Source: Nereocystis luetkeana (taxonomy: Eukaryota; Sar; Phaeophyceae; Laminariales; Laminariaceae). Taken from it: a stretch of DNA of 64,000 nt. The translations under genes and the position numbers were made by a program. Shown piece after piece: positions 44,601-56,600 of this stretch. The notes under the pieces are model-generated. The model searched no databases, had not been told where the DNA came from, and saw nothing but the letters and a program-made list of their open reading frames with translations. Position 1 is the stretch's first letter. Every line of letters begins with the position of its first letter. Location: the NCBI GenBank assembly GCA_031213475.1, contig JARUPZ010000003.1, forward strand, positions 13,707,580 to 13,771,579. The letters are read 5' to 3'.

Positions 44601-47600
44601 TACTGCTGTATACTGTGCGTACAGCAGACGGTTGATAAAGAAAATCGACCTGTTGGTCGCTACGAGTAGGCGGTTAACAACAGGAACTCACTTCTTGTTT
44701 TTTTTATGTTTTTGGCTGGTACCGTACGTATCTACCTGGTTGGTATAGTTTATGCACGAGTCTCGTAAGTGGGACCGTGAGTTGGCTTGACTTGATGGCT
44801 ACCAGTCGAGTATAATTAGGGTGGAACCTACTGCTGTACTAATTAACAATGAAAACCAAGTATGTGGTGTAAACATAGAGGGATCCTTGTTTTTCGGTTC
44901 CGCCATGGGGTTCTGATTACTGTTGTTGTCTCCACATTAAATCGTCCTTTCTACCCAGCTTCATCAGTACACCCAATGTCCGTCGTGATTCCTTATCCCA
45001 GAGAGGTACTGATTCTGTGGTCACAGGCTGTGAGACAGAGGAAGACCAAAAAATAAAACACATGATCGCAAATTCAAGTGTCAACCATCTGAAATGTCAG
45101 CGTACCGGGTACGAGAACACAACAACACAAGCAAGACCAGAAAAATAAGAACAAAAAGACAATAAAACCAGAACAAAAAAAATCTGGAATGAAACAACGA
45201 ACCGATACCTAGCCACTCGAACTATCATCTCGTTTCTGCATTCGTCGACAGCTGTATCAGCACGGCTGCCGTTCCTCCCTTCCCCCCCCCCCCCCTTGTC
45301 GCCGTTCTTGGCGTCCTCAGCTGCGTGGCGCAGCCGGCTCCTCTGTGCCTCGTCCTTGTGCGACCTCGCCATGAAACAGTCCGCCGCTTCGACGACCCCC
45401 CGGTACCACTTCCCGCTCTTCTTAGCCGCCCTCCGCCATATCACCGTCTCTACTCCGAACAGCAGAGGGGAGCTTTCCGTGGACCCCTCGGTGGCTTGAA
45501 AAACCCTGAGGTCGTCTGCTAGACATTGGGCCCAGTTCTTTTCCGGTCGATCTGTCCTGGGTTCTCCCCACCAGCTATACTATGTACTACTATGGACCCC
45601 CACGGATTGGTGTAAAAAGCGGGGGAAAGTACGTACTGCAACTGAATTATTTCCAAGTCATTATTTATAATATAAAAAAACACAAATCGAACCACAAACC
45701 CGCCAGTCAGATGTAACACAAAGACGAGCTTACCTCCGCAAACTACCCCGTGTAACTCACTGTAGTACCTAGCCAACTAACAACTAGTCGGCCTATGGGG
45801 CAACCAACTCGGTTTGTTTGCCTTCTGCTGTACCCAGAAGGATGCGGAATATCGTTTTTTTAGCGCTACAATACATTTTTGATAGTTTTCTCGATAACGG
45901 CAAGGGCGGTGAAGTGGAACAAAATATTTTCGGATGGCTCTCTCGACCAAACATTTTCCGAAAACACCTCACTATTCGGTATTGATTCGGTATTGGCGGC
46001 TTTCCTGCTCTGGGAAAATGAGCGAAGAAAACCGGTCGCACCCTTGTGCGATAAGCCGCATCCTCACGGGTAGTCGGCAGCTTACGGTCAGCCAACTCAG
46101 GAATACCTGGTAGCCAACTAGCAACTAGTTGACTAGATATTCAGTTGGCTGGACGCCTTGGGAAAGGGGACTGCTGGCTGTGTACAAGTCGCTGGCGGCT
46201 TGTGGTCAGCCGACTGAGTATTCCCTAGCCTACCCACAACTAGTCGGCGGCGACTGAATAGTTGGCCAAGTCGCGGTGCTCTACCCAAAAGGGTAAATAA
46301 AGCACCTCCCTCCCCCCCGCAGACGGATGTAGTCGGTGACTAAGGGCTGGGTACGTACGTAACCCGCGGAGTTTTTCTTCCATCCATTGGTTTTCCGCTC
46401 AGTGTCGTGCCAAGTACTGCCCTCACCGCACCACTCTCGAAGCCACCATATATATAGTGCTTGCTGTCTCTGGGAAGAAGAAAAAAGTGTAAGCCATTCG
46501 GAGAGCCTAAAATCTACGCAAGCGCCCACAAAACGGGTGGCCTTATTTTGCGCCCGTTTCTTACGGTGACAAACGCCTTCGCAGTAGTTGTGACGATCCA
46601 TCTACCTACAGTAAAAACTCGAAAGCTAATGCGCCCACGTTGATTAACTCTGAGTAGCTCATTCACACAAAACTGTGCCCGTACGCTCGTTAATCTCCAA
46701 GTCGATTTCTCCTGACAAATGTGTCCACACAAGCACTTCGACCCCAAAACTGCGTGCGCACTAAAACTCTACTACGGAGAACCATAGTTACTAGGACCAA
46801 ATATTGTTCGTAGAAGTGGTCAAATATATAGGTTTTTATGTATACCACAGGCCCTATTAACTATGGTCCCCCGTAACACGGAGTTTGTCCGAACAAACGT
46901 GAGTGCATGCCAGTGTAGTCTTAGAGGGGTCCTAGTCCTAGGGGTTGGTACTTGCCTTGAAGCGTCCCGAGAGGTATACCCTCATGAGGCGGTTGCGCCA
47001 CGCGAGTTGCAGGACGGCGGCGGCGCCTTCCCTCCGGCGCTTGTAAGCCTCCTCGGCGGCGATGGTGCGCTGCGCCAGGCAAGGACAGAAGAAGAAGAAG
47101 AAGGAAAAGAAGAAGGAGAAGAAGAAAAAGAAGAAGAAGAAGAAGAAGAAGAAGAAGAAGAAGAAGAAGAAGAAGAAGAAGAAGAAGAAGAAGAAGAAGA
47201 AGAAGAAGAAGAAGAAGAAGAAGAAGAAGAAGAAGAAAAAGAAGAAGAAGAAGAAGAAGAAGAAGAAGAAGAAGAAGAAGAAGAAGAAGAAGAAGAAGAA
47301 GAAGAAGAAGAAGAAGAAGAAGAAGAAGAAGGAGGAGGAGGAGGGACATCGTAGAATTAAAAGCAGCTTCTCGGATACCATTTTGCGACCCTTGATTTAT
47401 GGATCGTTTCGATTAAAATATTGAATTTACAAAACGCCCTTACATTCAGTAACGCAGTGATAGTTTCGTTCGGGCGTACATATTGGGGCGTCTATTGAGT
47501 TGTCTCATGCCCGAGTTTTAACTTTTACTTTTAGGACCGCAGTCTCATTTTGGGGGCAATTGGGGACAAATTACTTGAAATTGGAGTGCCTTGTTCCCAA

Positions 47601-50600
47601 AACGGGACTGGAGTTCTAAAGGGGTTAAGGAGTGAAAGAACGTGAAAGAGCGATTTGACACAAAGAGTCGGTGGAAGCGGCATAAAACTGCAACCGTACA
47701 AACGCGCTATTAGTGTCGCAGAACGCAACAAAAAAATCCGGAACCCGAAACAAGAGCAGAACGTAGGTGTTACAAGAGCGTTGACCAATCGGCACGAGGA
47801 CAGGAGCCCGCAGGGTGCACATGACGATGTTCGTACCGGCGGATATCTACCAAGGCGTACGTACGCGCTCAACACAAAAAGGGCATGAATTGAAATAAAA
47901 CACGACATGTTGCGCATTGTCGGAGAGCGACCATGCTAACACGACAACCACATTGGAAGGCAGTACAAGGAAGTTTTAGTCATTAATCTGAAGATTACGA
48001 AAGCGGCCCTTCCTTGCCTTCTAGTCCAGAGTGGTTGATAACAGTTGACCACAAGATACGAAGCTGTTCACGCGTGATCGCCGTTTTTTCTATGCTGCAA
48101 ATTGTCTCGAAAGCACACACCACGAGAACAAAAAACATAAAAAATGTCATGAGTCGCGACGAACCGACCGTTGGCGTCGAACAAGCTCCGACAAGCAAAC
48201 GAACGCAATTTATTTTTTTTGTCGCCCTGAGGATTGTTGCCCATCGCAGCAGTAGCAGTCGTAGACCTCTACCGTACGATGGCACGGGGCTGCATTGTCT
48301 ACTCTTCTGATGGCATTTCTTGCTGCATTTCAACGTACTGTAGTATCTCTGCTGTGCCGTAGGTTTGTGACCACAGAACTTGTATCTCTTCTAGGATGGA
48401 AGAATCGGCACGGACACTGGGCTGGTTGTGCTGGATGTCGGCGGGCAGAAAAAACGGTTCAATGTGAAGAACATACACACTGTGGAGTACGGTATTACCT
48501 TCAAGGCGAGCTGGTACCGCGCAACGACGCGCACCGTGGCGTAATACATTTGATTTCTCCTCCGGTACCACTGCTGGATGATGGCCGCCGCGGCGACCAT
48601 CTCTCGTAGCGATCTCGCCTGAAACGAAACAGAACGGCGAAGAAAAACGGCAAACAGGTTCATACAGATCAGACAGATCATGATCTAGCTATCTACAGTA
48701 GATGATCCAGTGCTTCACCTGCCGTTGTGAGCGGTTGTGCAGGATCGGTATAGTACAGATCCAACCCAGGAAACATGCGCTACAGATAGATCATGCAGAC
48801 TATACGGGTCACACCCGGCAACCTGAGCTAGATAATACAGATCACACAGATCACGGATCTATCTGTCCTGAAATACCTACATCATCAAGTAGGAAATCGA
48901 TGATCTGTCCTAGGTGTTAAATAACTCCTACCGAGGTAAGGTAAACGCCGGAACCACAGTAGGTACAGAAGGGAGGTACTGTAGTTCGCTTTTTCGCCAA
49001 CTACAGTACTAAATACCTGGTAGTTGGCTTTCTTTTAGGTTTTGGCTCTTTCCGTTGTTGCTGTCCTTCTTCCTTTCTCGAGGAATGCTTATGAGTAGCG
49101 AGTAATGAACGATCAAGCTCATGCCAGACATGGTTGAGCATGGCGAACGCAACAACAACCATAACTAAAAACGAAAAACAATCATCATGGAAAGTTAGGG
49201 CAGCTACGAAACTAGAAACGGTCGTACCAAGGTACCAGGTATCATATGCCAGATATCTGCCATAACATCACGCGGGTCCATACGCAGTAATAACGAGAAC
49301 CCGCGAGGGACCCAAGAAATATGTATTTCCTCAATATATGCACACCATGCTTGGTTCTGATCACTACAGTATGCCCCCTCACAACATTAGACGCGAGGGA
49401 GGGGTCAACTTCGCGCGCGAAGAGAGTTTTCAGACAGACCCTTGGGCCATTTTTTTCCAGACGAGAAGTCCACTTTTTCTTTTGTGGTAACGCCCCGAAA
49501 CGGCTGTGCTGCGATGTACATACATAGCTACGTAGCCGCGCTTAAAAGGACGAAGGGCAAGTCGCGGCACCGCGAAAACGTGACCGACGTGTTTGTTTTG
49601 TTACCTACATACTCGAACAAAAAATTCACCCGTTTTCGCACCTGCTCCAAGATGATCTTGCGGATCGCAAACCTTGAGGCCAGTTCCTTGGCGTCCTGGC
49701 GACGCCGGCAAAGCTTCTGCAGCCGGCGCGAGGCCGCGTCCCTCTCCGCCTCCACCCGTCGCGCGGTCCTCTCCACCCTTTTCGTCACCTCCCTCCTCAG
49801 CTTCGAGGCGGACCAGGCCCTTTGCACGCGTCGCGCTCCCCTGTCTCGCCTCGCCTTCTCCAGCTTGACCTTCTGCAAGCGGAACCTCTCATCAAGTAGG
49901 TGTTGCGCCTTCTTTCGTCGGACCGCCCTCTGCACGCGGATCGCCGCCCGTCGCTGTGTGTCCTCCTGCTGCAGCACAGCGAGCGCTAGCAGCGCTCCCT
50001 CCGCCGGTCCGACCACGGTCGAACCACCATCACCACCACCACCACTATCACCACCACCACCACCGCCCTCCTCCTGCCCTTCCGCATCGTGACCCTCACC
50101 GACGCTACCGCTTGCTCTCGCGGATCGTGACATGTCTTCAAGGGAAACTCCGCGTGAGGCCGCGGAGGCCCGCATGCGGGCCACCGCTAAGGCGGGCTTC
50201 ACCGCGTCCGCCATGGACTCGAAGTCTTCGGGGCCGGCGCAGTCGCGGATGGTGAAGGAAGGGGCGTAAAGCACGAGGCAGGCCGAGGCGAGCTCGGCGC
50301 GGTTGCGCCGCTCGAAGTCAAGGCGCGCGCGGCGGGCGGCGAAGCGCACGGCGAGGCGGTGGCGCTCGGCCCGCCGGAGGGCGAAGCTCTGGAGTAGAAC
50401 GGCGGCGGCGGTGCGCGCCTTTGCTATTCGCGCTGCTGTCTCCTTCATTTTTTGTTTCATGATTTTATATATTTTTAAAACCCCGGTCGGAATTTTGGAG
50501 TGATCGCCGTTGAAGAAAGAGATCCGTTGGATGACGGAGATACGGGGGGGAGAGCGGGGAAGGGGTTGGGGGGGGGGGGGGGTGGAGGAGAGTAGCGAGA

Positions 50601-53600
50601 GAGGGGGGGGGAGGGGAGGTGGGGGCAGGTGCGGGAACGGGGGTGGGGGAGCGCGGGCGAGGGAGAGGGAGAGGAGGTGGGGCGGTAGCAGGAATGCTTG
50701 CTGGACGCATAAAGGTGCTACGGAAGCATATATCGAGATACGTATTCCAGACGCCTCTTCTTGGGATAATGCAAGCATAAGATGCTCTCCTTTGGTGCGA
50801 CGAAGTCGAAGTCAGAAATAGGAGGAACCACGGCGGCGGCGGCGGTGACAACGCGACGAGGACATACTTTCGAACTCGATAGAAAGCCACACAAGCCATC
50901 TTTCCCAGAGGTTCCGGCGCCCACTTCACGCACGACGACAACGCGCCGCCGGCGCACCGTCCGTAACGAGGGAGAAAGGTTTCCTGCTACGCCCAGAGAG
51001 GGACCACCGGAGCCACCCGTCGATTCGGAAAACTACTACCAAGACAAAGCAACCTACCCCCCCTATAATAGAGCCTTAACTGTTTCACTACTACCAAAAT
51101 GGCCAGCCCACACTCATTTCAAGTGTTTTGCCGCCAAAAACGAAAAGGGAAAGAAATTCGCCTGAGCGCTCAACGTTTCCGCTACGTATGGTCGCGATCG
51201 ACACCCTCTTGTTTTCCCACACCAATTCCGAAGTATTTTTTTCTGCGAAGACGTGATAAACGGGTTTGTGAATTCGCTCTGTGCGCGCTGTTTTTTTCCG
51301 GCTATGTTCGGGGATCTACCCCCCATGTCCTACACCACTCACAATAGTTTTTGCTTGTGAAGGCACGGCCGGGTGGGCACCATTACACAGGGGCTATTGC
51401 CTCGCTTTGTTGTGCGCTCTGGTGTTTCCGCCCACGATAGTAGCGATCAGTGCCGTTGGCCCACACGAATCACAAGAGTTCTGTCTCCGAAAACCTGGGG
51501 TTCAGCTTTAAATGGGCTTTGAAGCCTCGCCCCATGCTCTGGGTTTTCACGCTTTGGCCACGATCAAGGCCCTTGTCCCACATCAACTTCAGCAAGAGGT
51601 GATGCCCCCACATGTAGAGACGTGGGGGTGTTTATCCACACAGCAGTGCTAAATGGGGCTAAAACCTCGTTGAGAGGCCTGGGTTTCCGTTTTGTAACGA
51701 TCGCGCGCGATCCATACCTCGTGTCGTCAAGCGTGTGAGCGAGCGGAGCGGAGCGGGCGGGAGGGGTGGGAGGGATGGAGGGGCTTACCAAGACTCGAGC
51801 GTCGATCTCTCTCTGAAGCCCCCTCCGCACGACCGCCCTCTTCCAGGCTCGCTGCACGTCCACCAACGCCTCTCTTCGCGCCAAAAACTCCAGCCTGACG
51901 ATCTTGCCTTTCCAGATGCGAGCGATGACTGCCTGCGTCTCGCCGAGAAATCGCAGGTGGTCCGCCAACTCGGCCTCGTAGACCAAGCGGAGGTGTTCGC
52001 CGCGGGCCCGGATTTTGGCGAGAGCGGCCCGGCTTGAGCGGGTCAGGCACGCTGAGAGAAACGCCTCCGCCATTGGGAGAAGGACGGCCCATCTTTGGGG
52101 TTATGGGGGAGGAAAAGAGGGCGGATTGATGCCAGGTTGTGGGATTGGCTGGCAAGACAAGGATAAAGGGCAATGACACCTTTTTTTTATTCACCTGCAC
52201 TCATCTCGCCTATTGTTGGCGCAAAACCACTTGAAAAGTGAAGTAGAAACAGCGAGTGAGGTGTGTAGGTTAATGATAGACGCTGGCGGTGGAAACTCGA
52301 GGGAAACAACGGGAGGGGGGCGGGGGGGGGGGGGAGGGAGGGAGGGAGGGAGGGGAGGGAGAAAAGGGGGGAGAGGTGCCGCAACGACATTGACGACAAT
52401 GTGATGCTCCTGGGAAACACAGCACATTCCTATCTTGATTGTGGCGAGTGTACCGCAGGCGCTACACGGGCTCTCCGCGCGCACATGCTCGCCTGGTATT
52501 GTTTTCGTTTACGACTGCATTGGCAGCCCCCCTTTTTGGGCAGCAGCTGCCAACGGCCGGCACTACTCCTGCAGTCTGAAGTCGTTGAAGCGCTGGGTGT
52601 TTCGGAACACAGCAACAAGGCACAGCCCGTGTTGTCTACTAGCCTGTACTCGCACCTACCTTCCTTTCACTTCGCTTATGCTCCGACTGGCGGGTGCAAC
52701 AAAGCTTGACCACACCAGACTTATGTATACATCTGCGTCAGTGTGTCAATTTGACCTCGAGGGCAAATCTGGTGGCTATACCGGTCGGTTTGATTGACGT
52801 TTATTGTCTGCAACGCCAGAAACCGGGAAAAAAACGGCTTGGGGGGAGCAAACTGTAACGTGGTGTCTGTTCAGCAAACGTAAATTCTCCCGAAACCAGG
52901 TGACGGAGCAGTCTCGTGAACAATCGCGCAATGCGAGACAACTGGCCCGCTGTAAACCGTGGGCGCTAGCTCCACAGGCGGGGTAGCGACATCAAAGCGT
53001 TCAAGTGCCGTGGGAACAGTCCCGCCTAGGAAGAAACCTGGGCGATGGAGGTACTCACGGCCCATAGACGCACTTCGCTGATCCCCCAAGCTCGACGCTA
53101 CTTCGGTTTAATCACCACCGCGTGCAGCCACTTCTCAGCCGCAACCTCGGCACTAATTCGGCTCTTCCATCACCACGTACAGCCCCTTCCCAACTTTCCA
53201 GACCTTCTTTCCATTGGAGGTTCTCGCGTCGGCGTAAAATCGCGTCAACCTCTGACACCAATCTTTGGTGAGCGGTGCCAAGTATGGCTCACTTACCTCT
53301 TGGCCTGTTCTGCCACGCGACGTCGATCCAACTCCTGCCGCTCTTTCTCCGCAGCCTCTAGAATGCGGCATCTGGACAAACAGCAGCAATGAGCGTGTAA
53401 TATGGTGTCCGAGGTGTAAAGGGGTTACCCCAACGAGAACTCCACCCGACGTCTGGGGGCATATTGGTTGGAATTAGTGTAGTGTCGAACGTTTTCTGAT
53501 TCTGCAGGAAAGGGGTACGGCGCTGCTGTGCACTTTCTCCAGAACCGTTTTCACGGGCATGTGTGCACGAACAGGTACTGTAGCAGCGCGCGACTGCTGA

Positions 53601-56600
53601 CGGGCTCGATCGGACCTCGCCGCTCAGTGTCTATCGATCAACTTTGCCACCGAGTGCGCCTCTATGCCTGGTGTTGGTCCACCTTTTCGCCAACCCCAGT
53701 TTCGGGGACGGGCGCGCGACTTGAAAAAGTTTGACTTGCGAAGCTGCAGTACGTACGAGTAGATACACGTTTCTTGCTTCGCGTATGGTGCAAGCAGGAA
53801 AAGTGTTCGCCAACGGGGGGGTGTTTGTATCTCTGGTGTTGGTCCACCTTCGCACCACGGTGAGACGCGACTGGGGAAACAGGTTCACAGCACAGTTAGC
53901 TGCGTATACGTTCATGTTTCTGTAAGGCGTAAGCAGTAAGACTGTCAACTAACTCTTGCCGTGTTCATCCGTGCGGCGTAGGGAAAGGCGACTTGATCTC
54001 CACATCGATTTTTTTTCTCTGTAGCGGGCCTTAACGCGGAGGGCGAAGCGACGAGCGAGGCGCTGTCCCTGTCAGAAGAGATGCAGAGTGGTGGCACCAA
54101 GAAATCGCACGTCAACTGCGTACTCGAATACAAAAAAGGGGCCTCAGAGTCCATGCTTCGACATGCATCAACGAACAAACTCGGGGGCGGCGATCGCGTC
54201 AAGAAAAAAGCGAAAAAAGTCGCTCGTCACTGCTTGCCTCGCCACGTGTCGAAGCCACGCGTGCTGTAACTCCGTGGCGGCTTGATGGTAAGCTTCGTAC
54301 CGCTTCTTTTCTTCCAGCAGGCGTAACGTTCGACGCAAGACCTGCCTGAGACACGTCACAGCATGCGGCCTGCATATTTACTCTGGGGTGTGGCCGGATG
54401 GTGGGGGGGGGGGGGGGGGGGGTACTCGATATCATGCATGGCCGTAGTCGTATAAAACATAGATCCTCGCATCCCTGCCACGCCGGCACGGGGCACGTCG
54501 GGTTTTCACCGGCATTGCTTGCAGCAAGCTTTGCGAAGCGCCGTGAGGTCTTGGGTGAGTCGCATGAAGCGCGAAATGCGTTCTACCAAGGACTACTGGT
54601 GGGGCGGACTCGCAATGCATGACATCTTTCATGAGCTGATTGACCCTCGTGTCATGGGGGGGGGAAAGGGTCTCACTGCAAGAGGTGATAATAGCGGTCA
54701 ATAAATCTATAATACGAAGAAAAACTAATATTTTGAACGCGACGTGGCGCTCTCGGTAACATCAGTACACAAAAACAGACGTGAAGAAAACGAAGTAGCT
54801 AAACTGCTCGTAATGTGCATCGTTTTATGTTTACCTCTCTCTCCACTACGTACAGTAGTTTGTGCTCGCCTGGTGCGTGAACGCGGTCGCTCGTGTATCT
54901 TTGTTGTTGACTAAATCCTCCGGTGGACGGGTAATTCTAATGCTTATAATAAAACATCTCACACACTAATGCCAGGTAGTTTATTCCAAGTAGCTTGCCC
55001 CCAATAACGTGCGCACAGTACAAAACCCGGCAGTAACACACATCAGCGTTGCACATATACCAGACATATCACGATCTATCTGTATACTGTAGATCATCTA
55101 GGTCCTAACCTGCCCTTCCGATAATGAGGTGCAGGATCTGTTCTTATAGTACATATTGAACCAAAATGAAGCATGCTCTTGTAAATATTGCAGCTATTAC
55201 GGGGGACTATAGTTAATAGGACCAAATATTGCTAGTAAAAATGGTTAAATGTATAGTTTTTTATATATGCCATAGATCCTTTAAACTATGGCCCCCCGTA
55301 ATAGATCAGGTTTATCGGGGGTTTATTCACCCGGAACGATCAAGGTCATCGAACGGGTACACATCGACGATAATCTATTTGAGGTGTGCGGGGAACATTG
55401 TAAAGCACTCGAGCGGAAAAAGCAGTGTATTCCTTCACCTGCGGCTGTCCTCGAAGCCTAGGACTCCCGCGATGGCATCGGCCATCTCGGACGCTTCCTC
55501 TGCTCTGCGCCGCTCTCGCTGTTCCAAAGCCCTCCGCCGCCGCCGTACACCGAGCCGCCTCCTGGCCCAGCGCTGAACCTTGGACGCAGCCTTTTTATAG
55601 CGGCGCTTGTTTTTTGTTTTTGTTGGTGTTTTTTTAGTCCAAAATGCGGCAAAAGGGGTGGAAACGATTCGGGAACCGAATGGGCCCAGCGTTTGGGTAT
55701 TTCCACACGAATGCTTTCTTGGCCCGGCGCGTGATTTTGGCTTTATGTTTCAGAGTCACCAGTCAGTACGTACTTCGGGAGACGATAGTAAATAGGACCG
55801 ACCGTGCGCACAAAAACCTACATGTTTCCTGATTTTTACTAACAACATTTGGTCCTATTTACTATGGTTCCCCGTAAATAGTTGTCAACGAGGAATAGTA
55901 TGGGATGATGTAGAAAGCGCGTGCGATCGATGTATCACGGCAGGTTGTAAAGTTGAGTATCGACCGATCGGGAGAACTCACAGCTGACATAATAGTTTAG
56001 TTTCTTTTTTATATATAAAAAGCGACAAATAAAATGATGGAAGCGATTCTGAATCGAATGGCCGACACGAAGACAAGAGAGGACGAACTGAGAAACAACT
56101 CGCAGGGATATTCTTCCAGGCACCCAAAGGGAAGATAGCTACGAGCAGGGCAATCAGCGCATACACAACCTATTCACCGAGCAGCCATTGCAGGACAACC
56201 ACCATATACAGCTGTGCATGAATACGACTATTTCAGATACTGTGGAGAGAAAAAAATAACGAGTTTGAAGCGCGTACGTAGCGAGCGGGAATAACCATTC
56301 TGGGTGCGTGCGCGCATGCACGAGTTTGAAGGGTGCAGCAGCGCGGAATACAACAATCTGGGAGCATATGTGCGTGCGTAAAATCGTGCGAATTTGTACA
56401 ACGCACACACCTGGTCCTCGGCCGCACGCCAAAGCCTCACGCGCCGCCTCCAGCCCAGGAACCTGCTCCTCACGTGCTTCAGCTCCCACCTCTGCCTGGC
56501 CGAAGACAAAGCCTCAAACAATCTCGCGTACTCGTAGGCTTGCATGTCTCGCGCGAATTTCTCGGCCTGGGCTCGCTCCAGAGCCCTCGCCCACCTCGAC

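Larger units (their letters stand above)
40017..52032 (-). other. IQ/WW/B-box gene: IQ-motif array
   Basis: Exons 51789-52032, 49642-50442, 48499-48618, 46956-47069, 45209-45420, 43564-43671 and 40017-40167. IQ-like motifs read by eye are VIARIWKGKIVRLEF, LVDVQRAWKRAVVRRG, AVLLQSFALRRAERHR, AIRVQRAVRRKKAQHL, ARRVQRAWSASKLRRE, AAIIQQWYRRRNQMYY, AAVLQLAWRNRLMRVY, ASVLQGWWRRLQARRM and ARVLQRVWRRHDEWKK. Many exons carry one motif each with similar length (108-151 nt), as expected if the array grew by exon duplication. Exon 49642-50442 also has an acidic/Gly-rich spacer (SVGEGHDAEGQEEGG). Its acceptor, placed at AAG|GAG (50442), is weak. Confidence 0.85.

Noticed and set aside
46863..47424. Very long open frames reading poly-Glu, poly-Lys, poly-Leu and poly-Phe
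   Set aside because: They are all six-frame products of the (GAA)n tract. Only the minus-strand IQ exon 46956-47069 beside it is coding.
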